Shown here one piece after another: positions 7,624 through 15,725 of a stretch of DNA of 37,328 bases. Below the pieces are notes generated by a model, which did not search any database, was not told where the DNA came from, and saw only the letters and a list, made by a program, of their open reading frames with translations. The position numbers were made by a program, and so were the translations under genes. The stretch comes from Phycisphaerae bacterium (GTDB taxonomy: Bacteria; Planctomycetota; Phycisphaerae; Sedimentisphaerales; Anaerobacaceae): positions 1 through 37,328 of the forward strand of contig JAIPFM010000028.1 in the NCBI GenBank assembly GCA_021736645.1, given 5' to 3'. Position 1 is the stretch's first letter. The number at the start of each line of letters is the position of its first letter.

Positions 7624-9882
7624 ATGGCGGATGCAGTTGGCAGTGTGGACAGGAGTCGAAGGACCAAGCTTGCTTTGAGCAGGCTTGAGACCCCGGCAGT
7701 ACTACCCAGTGTGCTCATGCAGGCTGTCAGTATTGTGGTACAGACCCAATTCTCTTGTGAAGAACTGGTGGATCTGGTCTCAGTGTCCCCTGCACTGACC
7801 GTTCAGATTCTGCGATTGGCCGGGGAGCAGGGGGTGGCTGCGGCATCTTCCAGGTATAGTCTTTCTCATGTGATGGGGCGTCTTTCTCCAGAGGATGTGA
7901 GAAATGCTGTACTGGATCTACCCGTGTATGAGTCGCCTCATTCCCTGGTTCAATCTGAAGAGTCCGAGGTGGTCACCAGCCAGGATTTGGTGGTGCATAG
8001 TGTCGCTGTGGCATGTTGTGCCAGGGCATTGGCCCGGTTGATGGTCGTGGGCACGGATCACAATCTGGCCTACGTTTGTGGACTTTTACATGATCTCGGC
8101 AAATTCGCAGTGCATGAATTAATGCCCAAGGGATTTTCTGCCATGGCAGGGCAGGCTCGCGCCCAGCAGAGTGCAATACATCCTGTTGAACGCTGCTACC
8201 TGAGCGCCGATCATGGTACGATTGGCAGATTCCTGGCACGCAAGTGGCGATTGCCCCAGGCCGTTCAAATGGCGATTTGGCTGCATCACAGCAATCTGGC
8301 CGTACTTTCAAGCCATCCCCAATACGCCCATATGGCGGCGATCGTGTATTGCGCTGACGCCTTGGTCAAATCTGTAAATCTGGGGGCCTCAGGTAGTTTT
8401 GACACGGCATGTCCACTGGAGCAGATGTCTTCATTGCTGCGGGTCAGGGAGCAGTCTCTCAGGGAACTGAAAGATTCACTCAGCATGCAGGTGACTCCTC
8501 TACTGGAGCGTCTGCAACTGGACACGCCCGACATTGTCAGCAAGCTGTGCAGGGTGTCCCAGGAGGGAGCTGCCCTGTTGGGGCACAAGAATTGTGATCT
8601 TGACAAAGAAATTCGCCGCCTGAAGGGCATAGAAAATCAGTTGGGATTTGTGAAGGAGGTCTTGAGTCGCATTGATTCACAGATGTCCGTTCGAGATTCC
8701 GCTGAGAGTTTTGCCAGATGCTGGCAGCGGTTTTTCCAGACCGGAAAAATCTGTGTCATTTGGGGCGATCAGAGTGAGGGTGAACTGTACGAGGCTGTGC
8801 TCATCGAAGATCTTGAGAACAGCCGGCACATACTTCTGGACGCTGATGGAGGATCCCTTGTGCTGTCCGGTGAGGGTGATGTGGTTTGTGTGGATGAGCA
8901 TTTTGACTGGATCTTTGACCAGGTAGACTGCGATTTTGCCAAGTCGAGGTGTTTTACTGTGCCTCTCGTGTCAAACGAGACCACCCAGGCGGCGATTATT
9001 TTTGAACTGAATTACCCGGTACCTCAAAGCAAGTTTAGGGAGACTTTTTCTCAAGCCGTACAGGTCGGACGTATTATTCTGGGCAGTGCTTTGGCCTGTC
9101 AGAGCCAGGAGGCCTTTGCCGAGGATTTGCTGGGATTTGATCAGGGCATGGAGCAAACGAGACCTGCACAGGGTGTTCAAGGCCAGGGTCTGGAAACTCT
9201 GGATTCCTTGGCTGAGATGGCGGCTGGTTTTGCCCACGAGCTGAACAATCCCCTGTCCATTATTTCCGGGCGTGCTCAGCTCATGGGAGAGAACGAGTCT
9301 GAAGAGGAAAAGCGCAGGTCATTGCTCCAGATTCGAGAAAATGTGGGGGATATTTCGGGCATGCTTGAAGCACTCATCAGTTTTGCTGAGCCGCCTCTGC
9401 CCAAGCCCTCGATTGTAAGTATTGCTCAAGTGATTGAAGAGGCTGTCCAATTGGCGGGATACAAGTCCGGGCATGATGATCTGGATGTGGCCGTGGAATA
9501 TACAGGCGGTGGGCAGTCTGACGAGGCTCCCTCTGTGTTTGTAGATTCAGGTCAGGTGGCCTCGGCCCTGGCCAACGTGCTGGTCAACAGTGTAGAATCC
9601 TATCGAGGTCATGTCGGGCCCATTCGCATTACAGTCGGTTGTGCTGGTCCGACCCATGCGGACATCATAGTCAGCGATCAGGGGTGCGGTATGGATCAAG
9701 ACACAATTCAGCGAGCCACGACACCCTTTTTCTCAGCCAAGCCTGCAGGCCGACAGCGGGGGATGGGATTGTCATATGCCGCCAGGGTGATTCAGGTGAA
9801 TCACGGGCGATTGGGTATCCAGAGCCAGCTGGGCGAGGGTACAGACATTGCCATTTCACTGCCCATCACTCCCTCACTCTGA
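7624..9882 (+). CDS. Cytoplasmic HDOD - GAF-like - histidine kinase
   Basis: A 752-residue protein without membrane segments. Residues about 20-290 form an HDOD domain with an HD motif (GLLHDLGK, His156-Asp157) and later HH (IWLHHSN), so some HD-type metal-binding residues are kept. Residues about 350-490 look like a GAF-type sensor (VIWGDQSEGELYEAV, AIIFELNYPVP). The kinase core follows: HisKA dimerisation helix with phospho-acceptor His538 in GFAHELNNPLSIISG, then an HATPase domain with N box (ALANVLVNSVESYRG), G1 (VSDQGCGMD) and G2 (RGMGLSYA). It would autophosphorylate in the cytosol in response to an internal signal. The FixJ-type regulator at 9978 follows after 95 bases and is the best candidate for its target; the HTH-receiver protein upstream is another. 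AGGA lies 8 bases before the ATG. Confidence 0.92.
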   Translation: MADAVGSVDRSRRTKLALSRLETPAVLPSVLMQAVSIVVQTQFSCEELVDLVSVSPALTVQILRLAGEQGVAAASSRYSLSHVMGRLSPEDVRNAVLDLPVYESPHSLVQSEESEVVTSQDLVVHSVAVACCARALARLMVVGTDHNLAYVCGLLHDLGKFAVHELMPKGFSAMAGQARAQQSAIHPVERCYLSADHGTIGRFLARKWRLPQAVQMAIWLHHSNLAVLSSHPQYAHMAAIVYCADALVKSVNLGASGSFDTACPLEQMSSLLRVREQSLRELKDSLSMQVTPLLERLQLDTPDIVSKLCRVSQEGAALLGHKNCDLDKEIRRLKGIENQLGFVKEVLSRIDSQMSVRDSAESFARCWQRFFQTGKICVIWGDQSEGELYEAVLIEDLENSRHILLDADGGSLVLSGEGDVVCVDEHFDWIFDQVDCDFAKSRCFTVPLVSNETTQAAIIFELNYPVPQSKFRETFSQAVQVGRIILGSALACQSQEAFAEDLLGFDQGMEQTRPAQGVQGQGLETLDSLAEMAAGFAHELNNPLSIISGRAQLMGENESEEEKRRSLLQIRENVGDISGMLEALISFAEPPLPKPSIVSIAQVIEEAVQLAGYKSGHDDLDVAVEYTGGGQSDEAPSVFVDSGQVASALANVLVNSVESYRGHVGPIRITVGCAGPTHADIIVSDQGCGMDQDTIQRATTPFFSAKPAGRQRGMGLSYAARVIQVNHGRLGIQSQLGEGTDIAISLPITPSL

Positions 9883-9902
9883 CTTTTTTGTCACATCATT
9901 GC

Positions 9903-9930
9903 TTGACTCTTCTGTGGGGTTCTTTTATCC
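9903..9930 (+). promoter_or_regulatory. Possible promoter of the FixJ-type regulator
   Basis: TTGACT (9903-9908), 16 bases, TTATCC (9925-9930). The -35 is good but the -10 is poor, so this is a weak call. It would give the regulator expression independent of the kinase gene. Confidence 0.3.
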
Positions 9931-9977
9931 TGCCAAAACAAGGTGGATTTAAGATGACATGCAAGAGGTAAGTGTTT

Positions 9978-10592
9978 ATGACGATGAGCAATTCTCGGCC
10001 TGTTGTCGTGGTGGTCGACGACGAAGGATCCATTCGCAAGGCTGTGGCCAGGACTCTAAAGGCAATGGAGGTCCACGTGGTCTTGTTTGACAGTGCCAAG
10101 GCATGCCTTGACTATCTGTCAGACAGTCCCTGCGATCTTCTGATTACAGATATAAAGATGCCGGAAATGGATGGTATAGCGCTTCTAGAAGAGGTGAAAA
10201 GTCTTGTACCTTGGCTGCCGGTGATGATGGTCACAGGATTTGGGGATGTGCCTCTGGCTGTCAAGGCCTTGAAGATGGGGGCGTCCGATTTTATTGAAAA
10301 GCCTTTGGAACGCGACAGTTTTCTGGTGTCTGTGAGAAAGCTGTTGGAGACAACCAACCCGGGGGATGCATTGTTGGGAAAGACACTGACCAAGGCTGAG
10401 TGTCGTATACTTCAATTTATTTTGACAGGCCAAAGCAGCAAGGACATCGCGAACCGATTCCACCGGTCTGTGCGGACCGTGGAGCTTCACAGGCAGCACA
10501 TCATGCAAAAAATGGGTGTAAAGAATGTGGTGGAACTGGTCCAGCGAGTCAATGCCTTGGGCCAGGGTTCCGCGGAATTGGCCCAGGACTGA
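9978..10592 (+). CDS. FixJ/NarL-type response regulator (receiver + LuxR HTH)
   Basis: A 204-residue two-domain transcription regulator. Residues 6-120 are a receiver with acidic pocket VDDEG, phospho-acceptor Asp58 in LLITDIKMPEMDG, the conserved Thr in MMVTGFGDV and Lys in IEKPLERD. This wording is typical of the FixJ/TodT subfamily. Residues about 135-195 are a LuxR-type helix-turn-helix: LTKAECRILQFILTGQSSKDIA, RSVRTVELHRQHIMQKMGV (the two stretches are separate). The ATG at 9978 has AGAGG 9 bases upstream and is preferred over the GTG at 9972. The HDOD-histidine kinase just upstream is the likely phosphodonor. FixJ-type regulators often act in oxygen or redox control, which would suit the respiratory operon in this window, but no link is shown by the sequence. 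Confidence 0.92.
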   Translation: MTMSNSRPVVVVVDDEGSIRKAVARTLKAMEVHVVLFDSAKACLDYLSDSPCDLLITDIKMPEMDGIALLEEVKSLVPWLPVMMVTGFGDVPLAVKALKMGASDFIEKPLERDSFLVSVRKLLETTNPGDALLGKTLTKAECRILQFILTGQSSKDIANRFHRSVRTVELHRQHIMQKMGVKNVVELVQRVNALGQGSAELAQD

Positions 10593-10817
10593 AGCCCGAT
10601 AACAAGCCGAGTATTTCGTCATCATCTCACTTTGGCCCACAAGGCGCCGCCGGTTTTTCTCTGACCAATCCTTGCCCATGTGCAATACACACATCTTTAT
10701 CGGCCGCTGTTCTTTGTATGTCACTTTCCCTGATTCATGTAAAGCAGATCAATCACTCGGCCGACTCATACTGCATCAGAGAAGCGTGTATGATTGACTA
10801 ACTTTGACGAGGTTTGG

Positions 10818-11435
10818 ATGAATCAGGAAAACAGGAATCAACGGCTGCGTCTCATGGTGAAGCAGTTGAACAAAGACCGGAAGAAACAGGCCAGGCAGAT
10901 TGACCTGTTGTGTCATGATCTGATTGATGCGCAGCGTGTCTTTGTCCGGCGTCTTGAGACCATTGGCTTTGCAGCAAACCTGTATAAATCGTTTTTGGGG
11001 GTACAGGATACTGAGCAGATACTTCAGATTCTGATCAATGAGGTGCAGTCCTACATGCCGAGCATGGATGTCAATCTGGTGCTCAGGCAGTCGCATGGGT
11101 GTAAGATCTATCCCCTGGAAACCACGACGCGAGATGAAGGGCACCCTGTGGATGCCTTTGACGGGGCCGTGGTGGAGGCGGTGTGCAGAGCCAACAAGCC
11201 CTGTCACCTGGAAGATTTGCTGGGCATGGGCCTTCCGCTTTCACCGCAAAAAGCCAGTCGTACCCAGATGACGACCCTGCCTCTGCCACAGGGTGGGCGC
11301 TGTATGGGATTTATTGTTTTGACCAGTCCTGCCAACATCCAAGTCCACGCACATATGATGGAACAGATTACCCTGGCAGGCAGCGGTATTTCTCAGGCTG
11401 TCTTGGCCACTGAGAAGGTGAGCCAGTCTGCGTGA
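10818..11435 (+). CDS. GAF-domain-like protein
   Basis: A 205-residue soluble protein. Residues 1-50 are very rich in Lys, Arg and Gln (LMVKQLNKDRKKQARQIDLL) and probably form a coiled coil. The rest follows a GAF pattern: QILQILINEVQSYMPSMDVN, then VVEAVCRANKPCHLEDLLG, then TLPLPQGGRCMGFIVLTS and a final helix. GAF domains bind small ligands or act as dimer sensors. There is no output domain, so it may pair with the nearby kinase or regulator. The start at 10818 has GAGG at 10809-10812; the TTG at 10794 is less likely. The 225-base gap before it shows no gene. The family call rests on pattern rather than on strong motifs. Confidence 0.6.
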   Translation: MNQENRNQRLRLMVKQLNKDRKKQARQIDLLCHDLIDAQRVFVRRLETIGFAANLYKSFLGVQDTEQILQILINEVQSYMPSMDVNLVLRQSHGCKIYPLETTTRDEGHPVDAFDGAVVEAVCRANKPCHLEDLLGMGLPLSPQKASRTQMTTLPLPQGGRCMGFIVLTSPANIQVHAHMMEQITLAGSGISQAVLATEKVSQSA

Positions 11436-11476
11436 TGGGTACCAGGTATTTAATAGAAGACATAGGAGACAGTCCG

Positions 11477-12145
11477 ATGAGTGAACGGCTCGACGCCGGC
11501 CCGGATGGGGTCGACGTGACAGATTCTTTGGAGGCCACATTCGTGTTTCGTGCATGGAAGAACCTCTTTTTTTTCATTCTGATCCTCTGTATGCTCCTGA
11601 TTCAGGGCATTTTCTGGGTGACGGACCTTGGCCTGGTGACACCGCCGGATCCCAATGGCGTTCAGGCCGCACTGCCCCTCGGGTCAGAGCCCGCTGTTGT
11701 TTCAACCTCTGAGTCTGCGCCGGGTAATACCCTGTATGGCATTGCCCCTGGTCACCTGGATCTGGCATTGGGCCTTATCAACAGCGTGACTTTTCTGGCG
11801 GCGGTGCTCTACTGTCTCACCCTGATGTTTAGCATGATGATCAGCATCATCAGTCGATTGGGTGGGATCAGACATGTATGTCGAGCTTTCTTTCTCTCCA
11901 TGATCGTGTTGGTATTCCTGATACCGTGGCACGCCTTTCTCGAGTCCAGCGTTCTGGGTGTGCTGTTCAGTCATGAAGATCTCGTGCAATCCATGGCCGC
12001 CAAACAGGCGAGTCTCCATGTGACGATTCTTTATTACGCACGTTTTTGTGGGTATTGGGTGGTGGTGATGCTGATGTTGTTTGTCTCGCAGGCCCGATTG
12101 GGACGTTGGAGCAGGGCGATGCAGCGAAGGCTCGAGATCGTATAG
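11477..12145 (+). CDS. Four-helix membrane protein of unknown function
   Basis: I do not recognise a family. From the ATG at 11477 (AGGAG at 11464-11468, 8-base spacing) the protein has 222 residues; a GTG or ATG at 11432 or 11435 would overlap the upstream stop but has no clear ribosome-binding site. Four hydrophobic segments are visible: LFFFILILCMLLIQGIFWV (about 28-46), LINSVTFLAAVLYCLTLMFS (about 97-116), AFFLSMIVLVFLIPW (about 134-148) and YWVVVMLMLFVSQ (about 195-207). An outside loop of about 45 residues after the first helix is rich in Pro, Ser and Gly. It follows the GAF-like gene closely and may be co-transcribed with it. Confidence 0.75.
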   Translation: MSERLDAGPDGVDVTDSLEATFVFRAWKNLFFFILILCMLLIQGIFWVTDLGLVTPPDPNGVQAALPLGSEPAVVSTSESAPGNTLYGIAPGHLDLALGLINSVTFLAAVLYCLTLMFSMMISIISRLGGIRHVCRAFFLSMIVLVFLIPWHAFLESSVLGVLFSHEDLVQSMAAKQASLHVTILYYARFCGYWVVVMLMLFVSQARLGRWSRAMQRRLEIV

Positions 12146-12174
12146 CCATTTTTCTGATTTAACCAAGCCACGGC

Positions 12175-12202
12175 TTTACAGGGCTGTCCATGGATCTATA
12201 AT
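12175..12202 (+). promoter_or_regulatory. Near-consensus sigma70 promoter of metX-metW; predicts an almost leaderless mRNA
   Basis: TTTACA (12175-12180), 16 bases, then a perfect TATAAT (12197-12202). Transcription should start near 12209, only about 3 bases before the ATG at 12212. No Shine-Dalgarno sequence could then be present in the mRNA. Confidence 0.7.
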
Positions 12203-12211
12203 GTGGGCCAT

Positions 12212-14017
12212 ATGACAGACTCAGTAAATACAGCCAATGAACTGGTCCAGACGCAGATTGTGCGTCTGGTAAAACCGGACCACGCCTTTGAGTTGTCCTG
12301 CGGCCGAACTCTGGCCCCCATTGACGTCGCCTACGAAACCTGCGGCCAGCTCAATGAGGCAGGGGACAATGCCGTGCTCGCATGCCATGCACTGACCGGC
12401 GATGCCCACGTTTCCGGATTTCACGGGCCCAACGGTGAAAAACCCGGGTGGTGGAACGACATGATCGGCCCGGATCGCTGGGTGGATACCAACAAATACT
12501 TTGTCATCTGCACCAATCTCCTGGGGGGATGCAGCGGAACCACCGGGCCAGGCTCCATCAATCCGGAGACAGGCAAGCCCTATGGTCTGGATTTTCCCAT
12601 TGTGACGATCGCCGATATGGTCAGGCTGCAGAAAATGCTCCTGGACTTTTTGGGTGTTCGTCAATTGCTGGCTGTCATCGGGGGGTCTGTGGGTGGGATG
12701 CAGGTCCTGCAATGGCTGGTGGACTACCCGGATTTTGTCAAGGCAGGTATCCCGATTGCCACCACAGCTCACTTGAATGCTCAGTCCATTGCCTTTGATG
12801 CCGTGGGACGCAATGCCATTGTGGCAGATCCGAATTTCAACGAGGGCAAATACTACGATGCAGACGAGGGCCCTCGCCGCGGCCTGGGTATTGCGCGCAT
12901 GATCGGGCATATCACGTACCTCTCTGAAGAGGGCATGCGCAGTAAATTCGGCAGGCAACTGCGCAGTGCAGCAGACTACACGTACGATTTTGCCTCGGAA
13001 TTTTCAGTCGAGACCTACCTGGATCATCAGGGTGAACGTTTTGTGGAGCGTTTCGACGCGAACACCTATCTTTACGTGACCAAGGCGGCGGATTACTTTG
13101 ACCTGGAAAAGGCCTATGGTTCCCTGGAGAAGGCGTTTGAAATGATCCGGTCCAGGGTCCTGATCATCAGCTACAGCAGCGACTGGCTCTTCACGCCTCA
13201 GCAGTCCAAGAAAATGGTCAATGCCATGGCAGCCACGGGCAAGGATGTGAGTTATTACAACATTGAGTCGTCCTATGGTCATGACGCCTTCCTCCTGGAG
13301 ACCGACACGCAGGGCCCTATTATCAGTTGTTTTCTGCAGGCCACAGCCCACCCACTCCTGGATCATACAGACTGTATGTGTGAGGCCAGGGAACGTCCTG
13401 TCTTGACCCGTTTTGAACAGGCCCAGCGCACGCGTGTGGACTATGAGCTCATTGAGTCTCTGATCGAGCCCCGTGCCACGGTCCTGGACGTGGGCTGCGG
13501 CGATGGAGAACTGCTCGCCCAATTGCGTCGCGACAAACACATCAGCGCCCGCGGCATTGAAGTGCAGCAGGATCTGATCCTGACCTGTGTGTGCCGCGGT
13601 CTGTCCATCATGCATCACGACATTGACGAGGGACTCAAGGCCTTTGCAGACAAGAGCTTTGACTATGTCATTTTGTCCCAGACCCTGCAGGCCGTGCCCA
13701 ATCCCAAAAAGGTCTTCACGGAATTGCTGCGTGTGGGGCGTCGGGTGATTGTCAGTTTTCCCAACTTTGCCTTCTGGCGAAGCCGGTTCCAGTTGTCCCT
13801 TCTGGGGCGGGCCCCGGTGACCAAGCAACTGCCCTTTGGCTGGTACAATTCACCGAACATCCACTTCCTGTCACTCAAGGATTTTGATCACTTCTGCGAA
13901 CGCCTGGGCGTGACCATTGAGAAGCGAATCCCCCTGGTCAAGACCAGCCTTTCGCCAGTACGGTTCGCACCGAATCTGCTGGCCGAGCAGGCCATTTATG
14001 TGACCAGTCGGCCGTAA
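12212..14017 (+). CDS. metX: Homoserine O-acetyltransferase MetX fused to MetW methyltransferase-like domain
   Basis: A 601-residue fusion. Residues about 10-385 are MetX, an alpha/beta-hydrolase that acetylates (or succinylates) homoserine at the start of methionine synthesis. The triad is visible: nucleophile Ser159 in GGSVGGMQ, Asp324 in SSDWLF, and His357 in SSYGHDAFL. CHALTGDAHVSG and NLLGGCSGTTGP are family strings. Residues about 400-598 are MetW, with the SAM-binding motif VLDVGCGDGELL (Asp426) and SFPNFAFWRSR, LPFGWYNSPNIHFLS. In many bacteria metX and metW are adjacent separate genes whose products cooperate; here they are one polypeptide. The start at 12212 is preferred over the GTG at 12203 because the promoter at 12175-12202 places the transcript start after that GTG. 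No SAM riboswitch can fit in so short a leader. Confidence 0.95.
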   Translation: MTDSVNTANELVQTQIVRLVKPDHAFELSCGRTLAPIDVAYETCGQLNEAGDNAVLACHALTGDAHVSGFHGPNGEKPGWWNDMIGPDRWVDTNKYFVICTNLLGGCSGTTGPGSINPETGKPYGLDFPIVTIADMVRLQKMLLDFLGVRQLLAVIGGSVGGMQVLQWLVDYPDFVKAGIPIATTAHLNAQSIAFDAVGRNAIVADPNFNEGKYYDADEGPRRGLGIARMIGHITYLSEEGMRSKFGRQLRSAADYTYDFASEFSVETYLDHQGERFVERFDANTYLYVTKAADYFDLEKAYGSLEKAFEMIRSRVLIISYSSDWLFTPQQSKKMVNAMAATGKDVSYYNIESSYGHDAFLLETDTQGPIISCFLQATAHPLLDHTDCMCEARERPVLTRFEQAQRTRVDYELIESLIEPRATVLDVGCGDGELLAQLRRDKHISARGIEVQQDLILTCVCRGLSIMHHDIDEGLKAFADKSFDYVILSQTLQAVPNPKKVFTELLRVGRRVIVSFPNFAFWRSRFQLSLLGRAPVTKQLPFGWYNSPNIHFLSLKDFDHFCERLGVTIEKRIPLVKTSLSPVRFAPNLLAEQAIYVTSRP

Positions 14018-14040
14018 AATGACTGTGCCTCCAGCCCGCT

Positions 14041-14171
14041 CATTCGACGGGAAAACCATTCGAGGGAAATTTCCGGATGGGACGATCCATTAAGCGACGC
14101 AGGAGCGTGGATTGTCCCGGCTGAATGCGACGCGCAAGCACCCTTCGTATGGATCAGTGGGTATCGAAAGC
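14041..14171. repeat. 131-bp structured direct repeat, copy 1
   Basis: This segment aligns without gaps to 16202-16332, with about 106 of 131 positions identical by hand count. The central 14074-14125 is nearly invariant and holds a hairpin: GGGACGATCC (14079-14088) and GGATTGTCCC (14109-14118), a 10-bp stem with one G-T pair and a 20-base loop. It starts 24 bases after the metX-metW stop. It has no T run, so it is not an ordinary terminator. The remaining stretch up to 14228 holds nothing else recognisable. Confidence 0.8.
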
Positions 14172-14227
14172 ATGGCGATTCGGGTGCATCTTTACTGCCG
14201 GAAGCGAATCCCGATGTGCTTCACATC

Positions 14228-14293
14228 GGGGGGGGGGGGGAAGGGGTCGGTCCCAGTATTTAGGGGGGGGAAAGGGGTCGGTCCCAGTATTTA
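14228..14293 (+). repeat. Tandem duplication of the left RAYT end, with G13 and G8 tracts
   Basis: Two units of about 31 bases, each a G tract followed by the 22-23 base end sequence GGGGTCGGTCCCAGTATTTA. The first G tract is 13 long (14228-14240) and the second 8 (14263-14270). Such G runs slip easily in replication and sequencing, so their lengths may not be exact. Confidence 0.8.
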
Positions 14294-14333
14294 GGTATTG
14301 AAAGGTATTTAGCATTATGATAATGCGTCATCC

Positions 14334-14579
14334 ATGCCTAGGAAGCCTAGAATAGAGTACGCGGGTGCCATTTATCACGTGATGAGTCGTGGTAATCTTC
14401 AGAATGAGATTTTTTGTGATGAGGGTGATTGTGAGATGTTTTTGGAGGCGTTGGGGCAAGCCTTCGCTCGCACCGGGTGGATTGTCCATTGTCACGTTTT
14501 GATGGTCAACCGTTGGCATGCGCTCATCGAAACCCCTGAGGCTAATTTGTCTGTGGGTATGAAGTGGCTGCACGTTTAG
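14334..14579 (+). pseudogene. RAYT transposase, N-terminal fragment
   Basis: The 81-residue frame begins MPRKPRIEYAGAIYHVMSRG, the standard start of REP-associated tyrosine transposases (Y1, IS200-like superfamily), which cut and join single-stranded REP hairpins. The next strings, FLEALGQAFARTGWIVHCHVL and ETPEANLSVGMKWL, also fit. The catalytic HUH-type motif normally reads NHxH but here reads NRWH, so the first metal-binding His is gone. The frame stops at 14577-14579, right after MKWLHV, where a complete protein would go on for another 200 residues. The C-terminal part resumes in another frame at about 14580. Confidence 0.88.
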
Positions 14580-15097
14580 ATACGCGCTCCGGACGCCTTC
14601 GGTATCGCCGCATGCTTCAATCCTATGTTGATGACATGGTTGTTTGCAGGGAACCCGGTAAGTTTGATCCAGATTGGTCCAAGATTCGCCGTGGTTGGTT
14701 TTGGGGCAGCGATGAGTTTGGTCGGGCACTGTTGGATAAACTTGAGGGCCTTGGTTCGAAGACAAAGCCGGATAGCTTGGGTGGTCAGGCGATTCGTTTG
14801 CACAATGAACATCAGGCAGAACAATTAAAGGCTCAAGGCCTGGCGGCTCTTAAGCTGGATGAGCCTGATTTGGCTTCTATGGCCAAAGGCTCGTGTGAAA
14901 AAAGGGTATTGGTTTGGTATGTCAAGTCTCATACGACAGTGAGTAATGCTTGGGTCTCTGAACATCTTCATTGTGGTCACCCTTCGAATGTAGCCAAATA
15001 TGTTCAGTCTATTGGGGAAAGCAAGGATCGCAAAATTGTAAAACAATGCAAAATCCTGGTGAAAACACTGGATGGGCTAGTCGCACCTAAATACTGA
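14564..15097 (+). pseudogene. RAYT transposase, C-terminal fragment
   Basis: This frame continues the broken transposase. From about 14590 it reads GRLRYRRMLQSYVDDMV, then SKIRRGWFWGSDEFGRALLDK and a helical tail with QAEQLKAQGLAALKLDEPD; these match the C-terminal half of long RAYT proteins. Compared with the usual layout, about 100 residues between MKWL and this part are missing, including the region expected to hold the catalytic tyrosine. The frame also shifts, so a deletion with a frameshift is the simplest explanation. The stop at 15095-15097 lies within the right inverted end of the element. Confidence 0.8.
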
Positions 15098-15108
15098 GAC
15101 CGACCTTT
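15086..15108 (-). repeat. Right inverted end of the RAYT element
   Basis: CCTAAATACTGAGACCGACC followed by TTT is the inverted counterpart of the left end at 14271-14293 (one internal mismatch and one shorter G run). It overlaps the stop codon of the transposase remnant. Confidence 0.75.
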
Positions 15109-15444
15109 CCTTCGCCTGAGATGTTAAAAGCCGCTTATCCTCATGAAGCCGTGCGGACTTTCGGGGCCTGCCCTTAAGTTACAACTTAGGCCAACTCGAC
15201 AGGTGTGAAATGGCCGTGGGTCAATATGGATCAACCCCTGTTGTATGGTTGCAAGGCCTTTCATTCGCGGGGGAACAGAGGCTTTTACAATTCGATTGGC
15301 CCTTGACTCTGGTTCCTACCCCTGCTTTCCTTTGTGATTTTCCTCCGTGGTCGGGGTATATCCCGGTCAAAGTGCGGGAGTAGCAAGCCACGAAAAAGCC
15401 GAATGGTTCGGTCCAGGGTCACAATAAATCACCGTAATTCGCTA
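15109..15444. other. Intergenic gap without a recognised gene
   Basis: No reading frame with a believable protein is visible on either strand. A small palindrome, CTTAAGTTACAACTTAGG, lies at about 15173-15190. No copy of the RAYT end or of the 131-bp repeat is found inside this gap. Confidence 0.5.
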
Positions 15445-15482
15445 TTGACTCTTGCCTAATTGCGTGTACACTATTGTAGTGT
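15445..15482 (+). promoter_or_regulatory. vapBC promoter with overlapping palindromic operator
   Basis: TTGACT (15445-15450), 16 bases, TACACT (15467-15472). A perfect inverted repeat, ACACTA-TTG-TAGTGT (15468-15482), overlaps the -10. Such a position is usual for VapB or VapBC autorepression. Confidence 0.65.
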
Positions 15483-15503
15483 GGAATTGCAAAGGAGTCA
15501 GTT

Positions 15504-15725
15504 ATGTTGAAAAATATTACCCTGAGTGCGGAAGATCGCTTAATCAAGAAAGCACGCGAAAAGGCAGCCGCCAGTCAAACCACTTTGAATGCGTTGTTTC
15601 GCAAATGGTTGGAGAATCTAACAGGACAATCAAGATCTCCTGACAAATACAGAGATCTCATGAAGAGCCTGTCATATGCTAAGTCAGGACAGTCTTTTTC
15701 ACGGGAGCAAATGAATGAGCGATAG
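15504..15725 (+). CDS. vapB: VapB-like antitoxin
   Basis: A 73-residue protein paired with a PIN toxin. The N-terminus (LKNITLSAEDRLIKKAREKA) fits a ribbon-helix-helix DNA-binding domain, and the rest (TTLNALFRKWLENL, then a basic tail) resembles antitoxins that wrap the toxin's active site. A strong ribosome-binding site AAAGGAG lies at 15491-15497. The gene overlaps vapC by 11 bases, the usual arrangement that couples translation of the two. It probably represses its own promoter through the palindrome at 15468-15482. Confidence 0.8.
   Translation: MLKNITLSAEDRLIKKAREKAAASQTTLNALFRKWLENLTGQSRSPDKYRDLMKSLSYAKSGQSFSREQMNER

Larger units (their letters stand above)
14233..15108 (+). mobile_element. 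Decayed REP-associated tyrosine transposase (RAYT) element with inverted ends
   Basis: A broken RAYT gene is bracketed by inverted copies of a 23-bp end: AAAGGGGTCGGTCCCAGTAT followed by TTAG on the left (14271-14293, with a second tandem copy just upstream) and its complement at 15086-15108 on the right. The ends differ at only a few bases. Both the transposase motifs and the reading frame are damaged, so it should not move by itself. The inside is less GC-rich than metX-metW. Confidence 0.75.

Noticed and set aside
14019-14093. A 24-codon reading frame at the start of the 131-bp repeat, similar in both copies
   Set aside because: The second copy lacks a start codon and has stops upstream. 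A different frame through the core is equally conserved, so the DNA or RNA hairpin is the better explanation than a peptide.
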